The notes under the pieces were generated by a model. That model saw only the letters and a list, made by a program, of their open reading frames with translations, did not search any database and was not told where the DNA came from. Below are positions 1-9,200 of a stretch of DNA of 38,706 nt, in pieces. Each line of letters starts with the position of its first letter. Position 1 is the stretch's first letter. The position numbers and the translations under genes were made by a program. Source of the DNA: Basidiobolus meristosporus CBS 931.73 (taxonomy: Eukaryota; Basidiobolomycota; Basidiobolomycetes; Basidiobolales; Basidiobolaceae); assembly GCA_002104905.1 (NCBI GenBank), contig MCFE01000761.1:1-38706 (forward strand), read 5' to 3'.

Positions 1-45
1 CGCGCGTTGACCCGACGTGCGTTGACTTAATGCGCGTTGACTCGA
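1..45. repeat. 15-bp CpG-rich minisatellite inside ORF1
   Basis: GTTGAC recurs at 6-11, 21-26 and 36-41, an exact 15-bp period with GCGC/GTGC in front of each. Read on the minus strand in the ORF1 frame it encodes a five-residue repeat of the form x-S-T-[RH]-[IV]. The matching segment of copy B (about 20960-21010) is recognisable, but its CpGs have mostly become TpG/CpA. Confidence 0.6.
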
Positions 46-793
46 CACGGGGCATTCTGGTAAAGGGTGTTGGTGTGGTCTGGACTGACGTGCGCCGGCA
101 CGCTGTGGTTGCAAGAGATGGTAGGGAATCCAGCGAGGTGTGCTGGCGCGATCTGGACAATGTTGCTCGCGGTCTGTATTCTTCCTCCTGAAGCTCACCA
201 TCTCATTCCTCAAGGTATTCACTTACCCTCTGTCTGATACTTTGGAGCTGTTGCCTGGATGAGTCCTGTGTATATTGCGCTTGGAAGCCACTTAGCTCTA
301 CTAATATATCACGTGGTACATTAGTCATTTGAGGCAAAAACTCATTCAAAATCTCTTTGGTTCCCAAAGTTGAGGCACAAACGGACGTGTCCGGCCCATA
401 CTGTGCCAATTGCACGCGAAATCGTTCCCACGCGGCTTCCTTGTCAAATCCCCTCACTCTCAGCTCATTCTTGATTTCAATACTTGTCTTGTTATATATC
501 TTTTTACATACATCGGCTGGCATCTTGATGTAGAACTCATGCCACAGCTTTCTACTCAAATTCTTCCATCTTTGTTGACTCTCTGAGGTATCTAGTTCTG
601 CTAGATTAATCAGTAGTGCCCAAATATCTGTATGAAGGCTCATCATAGACACTTGGGCCATACTAAAATCATTTGGCAAGAACTCAAACAGATCCAACAT
701 CGACTTTTATGGTCCGGACCGCGCTTGTGAGCTGGGGGATGGGTTTTGTCTGGGTTGTACTAAAGATGAGTTGAGGCTTGGTATGGGGACCAT
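2..793 (-). pseudogene. Hb transposon ORF1 protein, unknown function, copy 1 (broken)
   Basis: Accessory protein of the Hb transposon; no known domain recognised. Translation starts at ATG 793 (MVPIPSLNSS) by analogy with copy A. It meets an in-frame TAA near 710, is open from MLDLFEFLP (700) to a TGA at 203-205, and stays open beyond that to the window edge, where it becomes Ser/Thr/Arg-rich. Conserved blocks across copies are LINLAELDTSESQQRWKN, KMPADVCKKIYNKTS and TLGTKEILNEFLPQMTN. PIF/Harbinger elements often carry a second, Myb-like DNA-binding gene. That role is possible here, but I see no clear Myb tryptophan pattern. The gene is divergent from the transposase, as in the other copies. 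The lesions make this copy a pseudogene. Confidence 0.6.
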
Positions 794-1153
794 AGCAACG
801 GATTTGGATACTTATACAGCAGTATATTGGCATCAACCTGGTCTTATATGAAATATATATGAAAACTAAAGTGATTGTTGAATTTTCCATATATTATGCA
901 TGATGCATCTTGGATCGCGTTGACACGGATCAGATCACATCAATCGCAGATTTCCTATTTGATTATAGACCTATTTATTAAAGCATCAATAAAAGTACCA
1001 AGGCATTGTTTGCGGATGATTTTTGCGACATAATGATGGGATACATGGCAATTGATGGAGATTTAACCATAATGTGTTAAAAATCAGATAAATAACGCAG
1101 ATCGCGCCAAATCGATTCAAACCGCCACCATACGGTCATCCATCAATTTTAAT

Positions 1154-2038
1154 ATGACTTACTCATCTAAATGGTCTTTTCTCATCAATCCCATCACTAC
1201 CACTGGATTTCCTTTTGACACACTGGAGGAGATCTATTCCAAGTACTGTGGACCATCAACCCCAATCTACTCAAGGAGATCCCTTGTTAAGCTTCTCTGC
1301 TATTACAAGAACTATTGCCCTACAAGGTTTCATCCCACCATCCATGGCAACAAAAGTCCTAGAAGCTTTCATTCCCAGCTGACAGCAATGGAGAACCACC
1401 TTGCAGAGGGTATGAATGACTTAGAGCAAGCTTGGAATACTAGGTTCAGAAGCTCCAATAGACTTCCATATCCCAGAGTGTTCAGCAACAGGTTCCATAT
1501 CAGGAGTATTTTGGATACCTTCCCAGTGAGGATTAACAGACCTTCTAGAGGGCAGAGGCACTTTTATTCTGGCAAGTACAAGGCACACTGTGTGAAGTTT
1601 CAAGCACTGTCTGACATTGAGGGTAACATCATCTGGTTTAGTGGGCCATTTGCTGGAAGTAGGAATGACAAAGCACTCTGGGTAGAGAATCATCCTGAAT
1701 TCAGTAGAGGGGAGAAATGTATGGCAGACTTGGCCTATATAGCAGAGGATTGTCAGAGATTAGGATGTATTACAGCTTATAGGAAGCCAAGGAATGGTGT
1801 GCTTAGCAGGAAGCAGAAGCTCTACAATGAGATATTTAATCATTTCAGAGTAAGGGTAGAGCACACATTTGGATATCTGAAGAGATTCAGCATATTGGCA
1901 GGTAAATACAGAGGAAAGTCATATATAGGAGAAAACAGCAGAATAGGTAAAATAGTTAAGATACTTATCAATGCACAGTATGTTCATACAAGAAGACATC
2001 CACTGAGAGAAATGTGTCTGGAGCATTATGAAGAGTAA
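1154..2038 (+). CDS. DDE transposase (DDE_Tnp_4/HARBI1-like), intact 294 aa
   Basis: Nuclease that would cut and join the Hb ends. The catalytic triad is visible: D121 in ILDTFPVRI, D192 in MADLAYIAED and E236 in VRVEHTFGYLKRF. The family hallmarks GQRHFYSGKYKAH (residues 133-145) and GSRNDKALW (168-176) are present. The start is the ATG at 1154; the paralogues align from the same ATG. Two positions differ from sister copies and from the usual family pattern: N171 where the others have His (GSRHD), and A197 where the others have Gly (FIGED). Activity is therefore uncertain although the frame is open. The first 120 residues have no recognised domain; a DNA-binding helix-turn-helix is usual there. 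A copy of the same gene at 22281 reads on 15 codons past this stop. Confidence 0.85.
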   Translation: MTYSSKWSFLINPITTTGFPFDTLEEIYSKYCGPSTPIYSRRSLVKLLCYYKNYCPTRFHPTIHGNKSPRSFHSQLTAMENHLAEGMNDLEQAWNTRFRSSNRLPYPRVFSNRFHIRSILDTFPVRINRPSRGQRHFYSGKYKAHCVKFQALSDIEGNIIWFSGPFAGSRNDKALWVENHPEFSRGEKCMADLAYIAEDCQRLGCITAYRKPRNGVLSRKQKLYNEIFNHFRVRVEHTFGYLKRFSILAGKYRGKSYIGENSRIGKIVKILINAQYVHTRRHPLREMCLEHYEE

Positions 2039-2135
2039 ATAAAGCAAGGAAAGCACTATTCTGAGCAACATAAGTAAGATTGAGTAAAATTACCAGTAAC
2101 TGTATAATACCACTGGCGTCATGGTAGAAATTATA

Positions 2136-2221
2136 GTGCCAGATAGTGCTGTAGAGTGCCAGATCAATCCGGCACTATAAACCGGCTGGCACTATGTGGC
2201 ACTATCCAACGGAACAAGTCT
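2136..2221. repeat. Right terminal and subterminal repeats of Hb1
   Basis: The last 86 bp hold iterated GTGCCA/TGGCAC motifs (GTGCC at 2136, GTGCC near 2156, then three GGCACTAT-type copies) and finish with CCAACGGAACAAGTCT. Iterated subterminal motifs are typical transposase-binding sites. The left end of the family (see 17236 and 22220) shares only the outer dozen bases and uses a different iterated motif. Confidence 0.7.
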
Positions 2222-2940
2222 ATTATTTAAGCCTGTGCAAGGGATCAAAGAAGAAGATTAGAATTTTGATCAGATTTTTCCAACTTTAAGCCTACAAATA
2301 TGTAGATATGCACATTGAGTTACAACTTAGTTCTTCATGCATATACAATGTCTCAAACTTCTGACAACAGTATTCAGCTGATTTTCCCCTGATTTTACAT
2401 TGCAATTCTAGCTGCAAGTAGCAAGCAGCTCATGACCAAGTTTGTGTGATTGCAAGCAGGCCTAGTCCCCTCCAGGACAATATGTCTGCTTGCCTGCCCA
2501 ACAATCAGTACCCAAGATATTGCGTGCTGTCAGCCGTTGTAGTAGGGTCACAGTGACACCCACTGACAGATGTGCTCATTCCCATATTTTCCACTTCCCT
2601 ATATCTCTACTACACTAATTTAGTTTTATCCCATTTGTCTTACCTGATCAGTACTTTCCCATAAGCTGGTTGACTATGCCACTTGCTTACCTTGTTGCGT
2701 AGATTATCCCTCACTTTATGTAAGATTGCTAGCAGCAAATGCTTCTATATTAGGCAAGTACCCATGTCAGTACCCATGACACATGATCAACTTGTGGCAC
2801 CATCCCTACCATTTCCATACTGCATATGGTATCCCTATGTTACTTGGGTTTCAAGGTACTGATTCCTGATTGGTTGGATGTGCTGTGCCTCTTAGAACCT
2901 TCTGGCACCTACTTAAAACATTCTTAGGTCATTGATGATG
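2222..2940. other. No gene recognised
   Basis: AT-rich sequence between Hb1 and copia P. I see no protein similarity, no LTR of the three families found here and no long reading frame. The 5' LTR of P would be expected in this interval and is not recognisable. Confidence 0.5.
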
Positions 2941-2970
2941 ACTTGTACCAGTAAAGAGAGCAATATAAAC

Positions 2971-3280
2971 ATCTTCCCTGTAAAGGAGAGGTTTTATGGG
3001 AAGAACTACAGACTTTGGAGAATCAGAATACAGACTTGTCTCAGGGGCTACAGCAACCAAACAGATTGAAATACTCTACATACCTGGAATATCTAAGAAC
3101 CTACTCTCAGTCAGTAAAGCAATTGCTCAGGGATGGAGATTTGTTTTCACTAAGCTGAACTGCTCAACATTGAGTGAAAATGGACAAAAATTAGCTTTGG
3201 AAATCAGAGATCATAATGTATACAAGTTACAATGCAAGATCATAGCACCTGAGTATGTTAACATAGCTGACACTGATTAA
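2971..3280 (+). pseudogene. copia P gag start fused to protease-region tail
   Basis: The gag N-terminus IFPVKERFYGKNYRLWRIR is read in one frame from 2971; its counterpart in copia Q is VFPVKEWLDRKNYRF. About 20 codons later the sequence jumps, in a different frame, to the region just after the protease: TKQIEILYIPGISKNLLSVS, which corresponds to EEVLYVPEIAKNLLPVSKA in copia W. The nucleocapsid zinc knuckle and the DSGA protease motif are therefore missing. A TAA at 3278-3280 ends the piece, and the integrase follows in the same frame. An ATG at 2996 is incidental. Confidence 0.7.
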
Positions 3281-3850
3281 ACTAGCTGGGAAATATGGCA
3301 TAGGAGGCTAGGCCACATTGCAGAACAGAAAATGAGTCAATTGGTGAAAAATTATCTTGTTTTAGGCCTAAATTATTCAATTCTGATAAAATTGAGTGAC
3401 TGTAAGGGATGTTCATATGACAAACAAGCTAGGCAGTGATTTAGGAGCTCAGGAGGCATCAACATCACTGAAATATTGGCTATTGTACACTCAGACAAGA
3501 TATACTCAATGCTATTCATTGGTGACATGACAAGATATTCATGGTTAAACTTCCATACAACAAACAAAGAGGCTTTAGACACATTTAAACACTTTGGCAG
3601 TGGTGTCTTTTATCACATCCCTGACAAAAAATGCTCAAAGCTGGAACCAAAGAGTAGATAGGGGATCTTTCTTGGGTATTGTGATGATACTAAAGGGTAT
3701 AGAGAGTATGATTGTGGAATTCAAAAGCTGATCAAGAGCAGGGACTTTGTATTTGAGGAGAATACAGATCAGAAAGCCACAGAAATCATTGGCCAGCTGC
3801 CTTAGTATGCAATCAGCACTAATGAAGAGGATACCTACCAAATTCAGCCA
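3281..3850 (+). pseudogene. copia P integrase remnant
   Basis: The HHCC zinc-binding module is visible: HRRLGH supplies the two histidines and CKGC the two cysteines (about 3300-3412). A TGA at 3437 follows. The core starts (IVHSDKIYS) and then skips, in frame, from TTNKEALDTFKHF to the C-terminal module CSKLEPKSR-GIFLGYCDD near 3640, so the catalytic second Asp and the Glu are gone. Further stops lie at 3659 (TAG) and 3803 (TAG). The frame is otherwise continuous with the RT. Confidence 0.75.
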
Positions 3851-4740
3851 GATATGGAAGATAATTCCACCAGCTCCAGATCAGAGCAGATTATCCCAGC
3901 TAGGAGAGCTACCAGAATAAGAAATGCCTTAGGATATTGGTGGCTGACATCCAATGATCATGAAGAAGCCTATCTTTCCTTATGTGCTAAACCTCAGAAT
4001 CTGGAACAGGCAATGCAAAGTACAGATGTTATCATGTGGCAACAAGCCATGCAGGAGGAGTACCTATCACTGATCATAGCAAAAGCATGGGAACTGGTAG
4101 ATTTACCCAATGGGAGAAAGCCACCAGGATGTAGACAAGTCTACAAGATTAAGAAAACCTCAAATGGTGCTGTTAATAAGTTCAATGCTAGATTGGTGCC
4201 CAAAGGCTGTTCCCAGATTCAGGGACTAGACTTCAAGGAAACTTTTGCTCTGGTTGCCAAGAGTAACTCCATTAGGACAGTTCTAGCCTTGGCAGCTGTA
4301 CAGAGTTCAGATCTACACCAAATGGACGTCAAAGTAGCCTCTCCAAATGGGGACTTGCAAGCAACTTTATGTATGAAGCAACCAAAAGGTTTTAACAATC
4401 CAAAAGGCCCTTATAAGGTGTGCAGACTCAGAAAATTGTTGTATGGGCTTAAGCATTGACCAAGAGCATGGTGTAACAAGATTCACACATATTTAGAGGA
4501 GATTATGTTCATTTGTAGCACTGCAAATCACAATATATATGTGAAACAGCTCAAAAAGGGTGTGACCATCCCAGTTCTTTATGTGAGTAACCTGATATTA
4601 GCTAGAAGGGACCAGGAGGCACTTTAACAGACAAAATCAGATCTCTTCAGCAAATTGGAGATGAAAGATTTTGGAAAATTGAGCTATTTTCTTGGAATTG
4701 AAGTAAATTATGACACACCTACACAAATATTGTGCTGAAT
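3851..4740 (+). pseudogene. copia P reverse transcriptase
   Basis: RVT_2-type reverse transcriptase. Landmarks in order: MQEEYLSLIIAKAWELVDLP, ARLVPKGCSQIQGLDFKETF, LHQMDVKVASPNGDL (normally MDVKTAFLNGDL) and RLRKLLYGLKH-PRAW with a TGA at 4457. The catalytic box normally YVDD reads YVSN (LYVSNLILARR, near 4580). Later KMKDFGKLSYFLGIEV is MKDLGxxxYFLGIE-like. The frame is that of the integrase. The loss of both catalytic aspartates and the stops make it inactive. Confidence 0.85.
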
Positions 4741-5262
4741 CAGTCTAAGACCTCAAGGACATTCTTAGATGCTTCAAAATGGAAAACTGCTAGCCTGCAG
4801 CTACCCCTTTGGACAATAATCTAATACTGAGCAAATCTCAGCCAGTTTTGGGTGAAAGTGGCTCAAGTATGGACTAAAACTTTCCCTATCAATCAATGGC
4901 TGGTAGCCTGATGTACTTGATGGTGTCTGCACATCAAGATATTGCAGTGGCAGTTGGAATAGTTGGTTAAGTCATGCAGAATTATGGATTATGCACAGAC
5001 TTAGGCTTTAATTCAGATGAACCAACATATACTTACAAAGATAATCAAAGATGTATTTCATTAGCTAGGAATTCTACAAATCAAGCCAGAACTATGTATA
5101 TATTATACAACACCACTTTGTGAGGGAAGCTGTAGAGTAAAGCTTAGTAGAGCTAGTTTACTGCCCAACTGACAAAATGGTGGCAGATATACTGACAAAA
5201 CCACTAGCTAGATCACAGTTTGAGAATCTCAGAGAGGAACCAAGATTGAAAAATTATTTATT
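4741..5262 (+). pseudogene. copia P RNase H remnant
   Basis: Decayed C-terminal domain. Recognisable blocks, in shifting frames, are YPSMAGSLMYL-like sequence near 4890, QNYGLCTDLGF-like near 4980, and HHFVREAVE followed by VYCPTDKMVADILTKPLAR near 5110-5210, the usual copia RNase H ending. Several stops and deletions separate them. Confidence 0.7.
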
Positions 5263-5549
5263 TGAGGGGGAGTGTTGAAATATCAGACTATTTGGGATCA
5301 TTCAGCAGCTAAAATTTACTTAGCAATTCTAAGCTAGTCTTATTTACTGTAGGACTAATTTGCAGTCCCTACTTTGCCAGTTTCTTCACATCTATGATCC
5401 TATGATTATTACCCTATTGCAAAGATCAAAATGCAGAATCTGGTCATTAGGCTGTTACTCAACAGTGTAACAGCCAGAAGTAACAATACTTGTCAGAGTA
5501 AAGACCTAGAAGCTGTTAAACTCCATATGGGGAAGCCTATATTGAGCCC
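5261..5549 (+). repeat. Polypurine tract and 3' LTR of copia P (incomplete)
   Basis: TTTGAGGGGGAG (5261-5272) is a classic plus-strand primer tract, and the LTR starts right after it with TGTTGAAATATC (5273). It aligns with the 369-bp LTRs at 6960 and 17547 but is diverged. It stops at about 5549, where an oppositely oriented LTR of the same family begins. Confidence 0.8.
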
Positions 5550-5900
5550 TGTTGTTATTTGAGAAGTGTCTTGGACATTAGAAACTTATCAAGAAACAGT
5601 TATAATTATTGAACTGCTGTTTACTTAGGAAGAAGCTCTGTACTTAGACCTTTGTAGAGGAAATACAGGGGGTAAAGTGCCTTAATATTCAGGAGCTTTG
5701 TGCAACAGCTTCAGGATTGATGCATAATGTGTGTAAAAGTAATAACTTGATCTTGAACATAGGGGGACTATTATAGGCTCAGTTATCTGATGGAAATGGT
5801 GATTTTAGGATCTAGGTGTGTCCCACAGTAACTAAAAGTAGTTCAGATTTTTTATGTATATGTTAGCTGCTCAAAAACACCTAATAGCAGAATATTTCAC
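5550..5900 (-). repeat. Inverted LTR, copia family A
   Basis: Reverse complement of the family A LTR: it begins TGTTGTTATTTGAGAAG (the inverted ...TTGCAACA end), passes through AACTTATCAAGAAACAG and ends near AATATTTCAC. It lies directly against the truncated 3' LTR of P, which suggests insertion into that LTR. No clear target duplication remains (AGCCC left, TAAGT right). Confidence 0.65.
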
Positions 5901-6429
5901 TAAGTACAGGGCTGTTCAACATCAACACCAGTAGAAATGCCTTGGTTAATCAGCATATGACCTGATTGGCCATTCAAGCCAAATTCTGGACTCTAATTCA
6001 ATAGTTTGGCCAAATAAGCACCAAGTTGGTAGAATATAGTTTCATTGAGATAGTGCTAGCCATAGTATATCCAACCAAAATCAGCGCTGGATGGCTTCAT
6101 AAACAGTCCTTATTTGTGAAAATCACCCAGGACTATATACTTTGAGCAATCACCAGATTGAGCTGACACATAAAGATTCTATTTGAAGCAAATGCTTAAA
6201 GATTGCTGACTATGCTCAGGCAATCTTCCTGGGGTATGTTGAAGCTACATTGACACCCATCTGCAAAAGATTGTGTGAATTTGCTATGCTCTACCACTTT
6301 AATTAGCAAGGTCAAGATGTTATATGGTAAAGTCAATAAAGACCTTAAAACATGGGGCTTCCAAATTGAGAAGGCCATCATGGTTGAAGGAGTAACCCAA
6401 GAAATCAAATTGACTAATAAAGCTTGTTA
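5901..6429. other. No gene recognised
   Basis: The first bases (GGCTGTTCAACATC near 5910) may be the leftover end of P's LTR. The rest is AT-rich, has no convincing coding content, and is interrupted at 6430 by a solo LTR. Confidence 0.4.
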
Positions 6430-6798
6430 TGTTATGATCTGCCGCTTGAATGTTTAAGTTAGATCAGTTTTTAGTCAAATCAATTAGTTATATGTTTAGG
6501 TTATCAGTATATCAGTATTTTCTATCAAATCAGTAGCATTAGTCAGCAAATGAATCAGCAGATCCTTATCAGACAGAAATGGATATATTAGGTAGGATCT
6601 TATTGGGTGATGATGATGCAATCAAATGAGTCATCAGCCACAGCCTACATTTGGAAATACAATTAGTCAGCAATTGATCTGGCAAAATGTATATAAGGAG
6701 CTGCTGGAACCTTAATAAAAATAAGTTCAAGTTTTAGTGAATACAATACTAGCTAAACTACCTATTCCTCTACAACTCTTATACCAAGACTTGTAACA
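6430..6798 (+). repeat. Solo LTR, family B
   Basis: 369-bp sequence with TG...CA ends (TGTTATGATCTGCC to ACTTGTAACA), nearly identical to 10402-10769. It contains a promoter-like TATATAAGG (6690-6698) and AATAAA (6714-6719) in the order expected of an LTR. Flanks TTGTTA and TTGCTA match in five of six positions, a possible decayed target duplication. No internal region is attached, so it is the product of LTR-LTR recombination. Confidence 0.8.
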
Positions 6799-6959
6799 TT
6801 GCTATTGATGCCAAATCACTGAGAAAATGAGTTGTATTACCTAACCTGCTAAGTATATCATATTGGCCTGGCTGCTTGTCAAAGTATTTGAAGGACCAAG
6901 GCAACCTTGACATGCAGAATGAAGAAATCAAGAGCAAAATGTGAGATGAAATAAGAAAC

Positions 6960-7328
6960 TGTTGAAATATTGGACTGCTTGGTATCATTCTGCAGCTAAA
7001 AATTTACTTACCAATTCTGGACTAGTCTTGGTCACTGTGGAGCTAATTTACAGCTCTAACTTTGCCACTTTCTTCAGATCTATGATCTTATGATTATTCC
7101 CCTATAGTCAGGATCAAATTAGCACTAATACCAACTATTATGTATTTACCCTGAAACTGTTACAGAATGCTCCTGAATATTGAGAAACCCTCCTTACTTA
7201 GTGTTACAGCTGTATTACTTCTACTAAGGTATAAATACTGAGCTTCTTTATTAATAAACAACAGTTCAACTATTATCACTATTTCTCGATAAGTTCCTTA
7301 TATCCAAATCACTTCTTAAATTGCAACA
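6960..7328 (+). repeat. Solo LTR, copia family A, 5-bp TSD
   Basis: 369 bp, TGTTGAAATATTGG to AAATTGCAACA, flanked by GAAAC on both sides (6955-6959 and 7329-7333), a perfect 5-bp target duplication. TATAAATA at 7230-7237 and AATAAA at 7253-7258 mark the transcription start and end signals. It is the same length as, and close in sequence to, 17547-17915. The intact duplication implies a fairly recent insertion. Confidence 0.93.
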
Positions 7329-8221
7329 GAAACTTGTAGTAAAGATAGAAATTTTCTGTTGTATTGCTAATACTAGTATTATTAGCTACTTCCCTATTTC
7401 TCTTGCCTGCACTTAATGTAAAAGCAACACAATTGATATGCAGGTCTTGGAGAATCAGGAGCCAATAGCCTTGTGGAAGTAACAGCATGGTGCCAAGAAT
7501 GGTACAGAATATTGTGAAGTTAGTAAAAACATACTCAAACTGCTACATCAGCTATAGCTGACCACCAAAAAATGCTAAATCTTCCCCTCAGACCCTGTGG
7601 ACAACTCTTATATTGGACCAGTAAAAATACCACTCAAATCAGCAAGTGGGACTCAGCAATAGGCCACTATAATGCTAGCAGCCAGGATTCTCTGTCCTGC
7701 TCCATGATCTTATGATGCAAATGTAGCAGTGTTTTTATGTTTTTACTGCCAAATAAACTGCAAATTTAGCAATGCTTGACACTCTTTTTGCAGGACAAAC
7801 ATGGGATTTAGATGCACTTTGTTTGGTCTGCACAAACAAATGCAGACCTAACTGGCCACAAAATGCAACTGACTTATATGGCATAAGACATGAGGATGTT
7901 TTAATGGCCTTGATGTAGCTATCTGGATGCAATACTATGACAGTACAGCGGCCTGTGGCTAGTTTTGCATGGTATACTATCCTAACTTACCAATCAGTGC
8001 TTTATTGCTCTACCTCCCCTTCAAATCTTGCCTCCTTGTTTGCTTGTCCACAGCTATCAAAAGTCTCCAAATATGGCTTGAATGAAAAAAACTGTCTTTT
8101 TTTTTGCAAGAATCTCTTTACATTCACACTAGCAGCATATTATTACACCTGCATTGTCTCTACTTTACAGCTTTGCAATGTGATCTTGCAAAGTCGCTGC
8201 TAACCTTTGTTGCTGTGCTAT
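7329..8221. other. Unassigned; contains repeat R1 (7736-7983)
   Basis: No gene recognised. 7736-7983 is similar to 8860-9105: shared blocks include TTTACTGCCAAATAAA, TCTAACC/CCTAACTGGCCA and GGCTAGTTTTG at matching spacing. The pair is diverged and may belong to the flanking sequence of the Tnp2 element downstream. Confidence 0.4.
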
Positions 8222-8715
8222 TGACTTGGTTCATTGCATGGTGCTGCACTGAGCCATGAGTGCCAAACAATGCCATAGCATGGCAGAGAGACAAAGTACA
8301 CCTATACCTGACCATATATTGATATGTATAATTCTGCATCTTAGTACAGAGCAGCCACTGAGCTCCATCTACAGTGCTGGAAGAAATCCACTTTTTGACC
8401 ACTCCTTTGGTACCAATGTTGGGGACATGTGTAAGAGAATAAAAGAACTACAGATGTGCATTTGGTACTTAAGACTTGTGACACCATGAATATAGCTGCA
8501 GAAGTGGTAATATTCCCCAAAAATGATATAGCACTAACTTGGTCTGCTGTTTATACCTGGAACCATGCTTAGGTATTAGCCTTAAAGTAAAACCCGTACA
8601 AACCACTCATAGAGCAAGATAGTGCCAGTGGACCAGCATAGTACCATGCATTTTTGTGACAAATTAGAAACCTCTGGACCTAGATTCACAGTATCATAAG
8701 TATTGAGCTCCTGTG
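8222..8715. mobile_element. Foldback MITE relic M2
   Basis: Diverged copy of M1. The left terminus GACTTGGTTC is at 8223; GAGCCATGAGTGCCAAA and the rest of the left arm follow, then the centre, then part of the right arm (AAGATAGTGCCAGTGGACC near 8612). The outer right arm and right terminus are missing. It has no coding capacity. Confidence 0.7.
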
Positions 8716-9200
8716 AAAAATATGTTAGTTTTGCAGGTGAATCCAATCCGGAGAAGCCATCAGGATCCCATTTGCATACCATCATAATACTAGCAGCTTA
8801 GAATAAATAACCCTCTTAACAATCTTTTGACTGGCTCACAATGGCATCTAGCTAACTTTACTGCCAAATAAATTTATAAGACTTGACAGGGTATGATTAG
8901 TGCTGTAGCTGTAACTGTATGGCATTGTTGCAGTCTTGGTGCACTGTACAATTATTTTAAACAGATCTAACCAGCCAGTACATCCAGTTGCCTTGTATAG
9001 GAATCAACTTGGCAGTGTTTTGAAGGCCACCTTGCAAGTCTCTGATGGCATTAAAATGGCAGTATGGTGGCCTAAAGCTAGTTTTGTACAATGCTACCAT
9101 ATGTTTTCCTGATAAAAATGAGTTGCTTGTCGCACCTAACCCAACTTTGCATTACTTAACCAATTACCTATGCATTGGGGCTACTTAGCTTTGTAATTCC
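8716..9200. repeat. Diverged repeat R2 downstream of the Tnp2 relic
   Basis: 8860-9105 resembles R1 (7736-7983). 8730-8770 (CAGGTGAATCCAATCC) and 9125-9195 (CTAACCCAACTTTGC...) resemble two neighbouring blocks near 15060-15175, in a different order. It probably consists of non-coding pieces of a larger element; no gene is seen. Confidence 0.4.

Larger units (their letters stand above)
1..2221 (+). mobile_element. DDE (PIF/Harbinger-like) DNA transposon Hb1, left end outside window
   Basis: Cut-and-paste transposon with two divergent genes: ORF1 on the minus strand (2-793) and a DDE transposase on the plus strand (1154-2038), separated by about 360 bp of spacer. The right terminus reads GGAACAAGTCT at the 3' edge. 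Two more copies (HbA, HbBC) and a tail fragment (15178-15383) lie in this window, which defines the unit. A full-length copy is estimated at about 3.3 kb by adding the B left half to the right half. This copy keeps the most CpG dinucleotides and the only unbroken transposase, so it is probably the youngest. The superfamily call rests on the transposase fold, the two-gene layout and the 3-bp target duplication seen for the related MITE M1. Confidence 0.8.
2941..5549 (+). mobile_element. Ty1/copia retrotransposon P, internally deleted, family A
   Basis: Gene order gag start, protease region, integrase, reverse transcriptase and RNase H, then a polypurine tract and a 3' LTR, is the copia order (integrase before RT). 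The element has lost most of gag and the protease active site, the integrase core and much of RNase H. Its 3' LTR matches the two solo LTRs at 6960 and 17547, so it belongs to that family, and copia Q (15384-17235) is its nearest coding relative here. No 5' LTR was found. The element is dead. Confidence 0.85.

Noticed and set aside
1-180. CpG island or promoter at the left edge
   Set aside because: The CpG richness continues the ORF1 coding frame and its repeat; it is better explained as a young copy not yet CpG-depleted.
5901-6429. Possible recombinase or integrase gene (KVKMLYGKVNKDLKTWGF)
   Set aside because: A 60-codon frame with no catalytic residues and no second copy; similarity to tyrosine recombinases could not be supported.
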